From the NCBI GenBank assembly GCA_036274155.1, contig DASUGH010000094.1, positions 1 to 64,000 on the forward strand: a stretch of DNA of 64,000 bases. Reading direction: 5' to 3'. The first letter of the stretch is position 1, and each line of letters begins with the position of its first letter. This stretch comes from Gp6-AA40 sp036274155 (GTDB taxonomy: Bacteria > Acidobacteriota > Vicinamibacteria > Vicinamibacterales > UBA2999). The position numbers were made by a program, and so were the translations under genes. Below are positions 61,289 to 64,000 of this stretch, one piece after another. The notes beneath the pieces are model-generated. The model did no database searches, was not told the DNA's origin, and worked only from the letters and a program-made list of their open reading frames with translations.

Positions 61289-64000
61289 CCGAGCCGCGTT
61301 GGCAACGCTTGTCGCAGGTGTACGACGCGGCGCTGGCGCTGGCTCCCGACGCGCGCGCCGGGTTTCTCGAGAGCGCGTGCGGCGGCGATTGGAAACTGCG
61401 TGCCGACGTGGAATCGCTACTCCGGCACGGACTCCCTTCCACTCCAGCAATTGAAGCAATGGCCGCCGTGCTCGCGCGATCGTCCGCGCCACAGGTCGGC
61501 AGCCGTATGGGCCCGTACCGGATCGATTCGCTCATCGGCGAAGGCGGTATGGGACAGGTCTATCGCGCACGCGACCAGCAGCTGCAGCGCGACGTCGCCA
61601 TCAAGGTGCTGCCGCCGGTGTTCGCGCTGGACGCGAATCGCCGTGCCCGATTCGAGCGCGAAGCCCGGGTGCTCGCCTCCCTCAACCACCCGCACATCGC
61701 GGCGATCTACGGCCTGGTGGAGGGCGAGGGACATCGCGGGCTCGTGCTGGAGCTGGTCGAGGGCGAGACGTTGGCGGAGCGCCTGCAACGGGGTGCGGCG
61801 AGCGGCGCCGGGCTGCCGTTGGCGGAGGTCGTGGGAATCGCTCGCCTACTGGTGGAGGCACTCGATGCCGCACACGAGCGCGGCATCGTCCATAGAGATC
61901 TCAAGCCTGCCAATATCAAGATCTCGTCTGACGGCGTGGTGAAGGTCCTGGATTTCGGACTGGCCACGGCGGTGGCGCGGGATGGGTCAGGCGCCGATCT
62001 GACGCGATCGCCGACCATCACAGTTGGCGCCACGGGTGAGGGCGTTCTGCTGGGGACCGCGCCGTACATGAGTCCCGAGCAGGCCCGCGGACAAGCGGTC
62101 GACAAGCGCACCGACATCTGGGCGTTCGGCTGCGTGCTCTACGAGATGCTCACCGGACGCGCCGCGTTCGCGGGCGCCACCCTCGCCGACACGCTCGCCG
62201 CTATCGTCGGCCGCGACCCCGATTGGAGGGCACTTCCCGATAACACGCCAGCGGGGCTCGCGCAGATGGTTCGACGCTGCCTCGAGAAGAACCTCAGGCG
62301 GCGGCTTCGAGACATTGGCGATGCGTTCAGCGCGCTTGATGAAGAAGCCAAGGATGCTCGAGAGCTCGTCGTTGGCACCGCCTCGCCCCGCCTGTCAGCG
62401 CGTCTTGCGTGGTCGGCCGCTGCGCTCATCCTCGCAGTGGCCATCTCGGCCGTGGTCCTGAACCGCAGCGGCGGTCGAACCCCGGTCGTCCGACTGTCGA
62501 AGACCGCGGACCTATTTAGTCTGATCACATCGGATGACAGCTTCTCGACAGAGCCCGCGATTTCACGCGACGGGTCGTTAGTCGCCTACGCATCTGATCG
62601 CGCCGGCAACGGACAGCTCGACCTCTGGTTACAACACACCTCAGGTGGTCCGCCCATCCAGCTGACGTTCAATCCGGCCGATGACCGGGAGCCGAGCTTT
62701 TCGCCCGACGGCAGCCGCATCGCGTTTCGATCAGATCGCGACGGTGGCGGTATCTACGTCATGAACGCCCTCGCCGGTGAGACGCACATGCCAGCCCAAC
62801 TCGTGGTAGAGGGAGGACGCGGCCCGCGCTTTTCGCCGGATCGAACCGGGACCCGAATCGCTTACTGGAGCGGCGGCGCCTGGCTCGCCGGTCCCAGAGG
62901 TGATGGGTTCAAAGTGTTCATCGTGTCGGCAAACGGAGGCCGTCCAAGTCAGGTCGCAGAGGGGTTTCGCACCGCGACGATGCCGATCTGGTCTCCCGAC
63001 GGGCGCAGCCTGCTGTTCTTCGGGCGGAAATCCGGAGACGTGTCAGCACCCTCCAACGGCTTCGACTGGTGGTGGGCTGCCCTCGATGACGGCCAACCTG
63101 TGGCCACCCGAGCGTACAAAGTCCTGGCCGGCCGTGGCTTTCGCGACATCGATGGTGACGGCGAGCTCGCCGTTCTGCCGTCTGCGTGGACCAGCACCGG
63201 CGTCCTCTTCTCCGCGCGTCGCGGCGAGACGTCCAACCTGTGGCGGCTTGGTGTGTCGCAGCGCGATGGCAGCGCCAGCGAGGGAACGCTCGAACCACTC
63301 ACCAGCGGGACGGGTGCGAATGTCCTGCCTGCAAGCGACGAGGCAGGCCGCATCGTGTTTCAAGCCGCAGACGAGGCGGCGGTATCGTTGACGCTTAAGC
63401 TCGAGCCAAACACCGGGAAAGTACTGGAGTCCACCATTGTTCGGCAGACCTACGACGCTGGCGGCCGCGAGGCTCGCAACAGCCTCGACCAGACGGGTCG
63501 TCTTCTCGCGTTTGCAAGAATAAAGAAAGATGAGCGCCAGTTCTGGGTGAAGGACCTGAAAACCGGTCAGGAACGTCCCGTGATATCGGTGCAGGACGGC
63601 GCCCCGACCATTTCGCCGGACGGAACGACGATCGCCTACGTTGTGTCTGAGAAAGGCGTGCAAGCCGGTTACACCGTACGTGTTTCCGGTGGCATGGCGA
63701 CGAAACTGTGCGAGCCTTGCATTCTTCACGGATGGCTCCATGACAGTCGCCGTATCCTCGCCACCCACCCTGCTGATTCTCGCGTGATCGTCATCGATAC
63801 GGCAGATAACACGACACAGGATCTTATCGTCCGTCCCAGCATCGCGCTCGGCCGCCTGATCTTGTCGAAGGACGAGCGCTGGCTCGCCATCGACGAGGTG
63901 GAGCCCGTGGGGAGGAACTCTCAGGGGCCGCTGCACATTTGGCTGGCGCCGGTGCATCCCGACCGGCCCTCGTTTGAAAGTGAGTGGGTGAAGATACGAA
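61285..64000 (+). CDS. Ser/Thr protein kinase with PD40 beta-propeller (3' partial)
   Basis: The frame is open to the right window edge (905 residues visible). Residues 1-75 form a helical leader (WQRLSQVYDAALALAPDARA) typical of kinases coupled to ECF sigma genes. Kinase: IGEGGMGQVY, ATP lysine in VAIKVLPP, HRDLKPAN (His 203), DFGLATAV, GTAPYMSPEQ. A membrane helix (LAWSAAALILAVAISAVVL) follows near residue 375, then the PD40 propeller (AISRDGSLVAY, SFSPDGSRIAF, IWSPDGRSLLF). It probably phosphorylates the adjacent sigma factor or its partners, which is inferred from the 4-bp overlap. The C-terminus is outside the window. Confidence 0.93.
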   Translation, partial: MTEPRWQRLSQVYDAALALAPDARAGFLESACGGDWKLRADVESLLRHGLPSTPAIEAMAAVLARSSAPQVGSRMGPYRIDSLIGEGGMGQVYRARDQQLQRDVAIKVLPPVFALDANRRARFEREARVLASLNHPHIAAIYGLVEGEGHRGLVLELVEGETLAERLQRGAASGAGLPLAEVVGIARLLVEALDAAHERGIVHRDLKPANIKISSDGVVKVLDFGLATAVARDGSGADLTRSPTITVGATGEGVLLGTAPYMSPEQARGQAVDKRTDIWAFGCVLYEMLTGRAAFAGATLADTLAAIVGRDPDWRALPDNTPAGLAQMVRRCLEKNLRRRLRDIGDAFSALDEEAKDARELVVGTASPRLSARLAWSAAALILAVAISAVVLNRSGGRTPVVRLSKTADLFSLITSDDSFSTEPAISRDGSLVAYASDRAGNGQLDLWLQHTSGGPPIQLTFNPADDREPSFSPDGSRIAFRSDRDGGGIYVMNALAGETHMPAQLVVEGGRGPRFSPDRTGTRIAYWSGGAWLAGPRGDGFKVFIVSANGGRPSQVAEGFRTATMPIWSPDGRSLLFFGRKSGDVSAPSNGFDWWWAALDDGQPVATRAYKVLAGRGFRDIDGDGELAVLPSAWTSTGVLFSARRGETSNLWRLGVSQRDGSASEGTLEPLTSGTGANVLPASDEAGRIVFQAADEAAVSLTLKLEPNTGKVLESTIVRQTYDAGGREARNSLDQTGRLLAFARIKKDERQFWVKDLKTGQERPVISVQDGAPTISPDGTTIAYVVSEKGVQAGYTVRVSGGMATKLCEPCILHGWLHDSRRILATHPADSRVIVIDTADNTTQDLIVRPSIALGRLILSKDERWLAIDEVEPVGRNSQGPLHIWLAPVHPDRPSFESEWVKIR

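Noticed and set aside
1..64000. tRNA, rRNA, CRISPR arrays, phage or integrase genes
   Set aside because: No cloverleaf-like sequence, regular spacer array or integrase/phage motif was seen; the tandem repeats found have no unique spacers and are too short or coding.

Overview
The window is high-GC and almost fully coding. It looks like a chromosome segment from Acidobacteriota, probably class Vicinamibacteria. The signs are several Ser/Thr kinases fused to PD40/TolB-like propellers, a VWFA-related Acidobacterial protein, TonB-dependent receptors with an N-terminal carboxypeptidase-regulatory-like domain, a Reg_prop sensor kinase, and many secreted Gly/Arg/Ala-rich proteins. The placement is inferred from gene content; no rRNA, tRNA, CRISPR array or phage gene was seen.

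Layout. 1-4447: two tandem paralogous kinase-propeller genes, the first cut by the window edge and the second with no start codon ahead of its glycine loop. 4410-10678: methyltransferase, acyl-CoA-dehydrogenase-like flavoprotein, secreted unknown, VWFA protein, alpha/beta hydrolase. 10715-11182: remnant of an outer-membrane barrel gene. 11472-15366: a low-complexity secreted protein and a third kinase-propeller. 15446-21527: peroxiredoxin, arylsulfotransferase-like protein, Tat-exported oxidoreductase, repeat-rich secreted protein, and a metalloprotease without a signal peptide. 21854-29507: a minus-strand run of secreted beta-propellers and cupins, divergent from an NTF2/SnoaL-like protein, then a thioesterase. 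29634-36122: a TonB-dependent receptor and a PknK-like kinase-ATPase-TPR protein.

36239-56891 looks like a catabolic island. It holds an MFS transporter, SDR, three DUF6282-like metal-dependent hydrolase paralogs (two exported), an HpcH/HpaI aldolase, cupin, BKACE, alpha/beta hydrolase, a large NTF2/SnoaL-like protein, a NarL-type response regulator with its Reg_prop sensor kinase, a second TonB receptor, and an isocitrate-lyase/PEP-mutase family enzyme. A plausible reading is sensing, outer-membrane uptake, periplasmic processing and cytoplasmic carbon-carbon cleavage of an unidentified organic acid or aromatic. 56926-64000: a Ca2+-type P-ATPase, a cytochrome-like lipoprotein, an ECF sigma factor and a translationally coupled kinase that runs off the window.

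Non-coding DNA is rich in structured repeats. There are two inverted copies of a ~191-bp element with 35-bp terminal inverted repeats, a separate 315-bp MITE-like element with a 9-bp target duplication, tandem 38-bp hairpin repeats, and several short dispersed repeat families. The most novel signals are these elements, the paired NTF2/SnoaL paralogs with a shared CVPC tail, the DUF6282-like triplication, and the start-less kinase.
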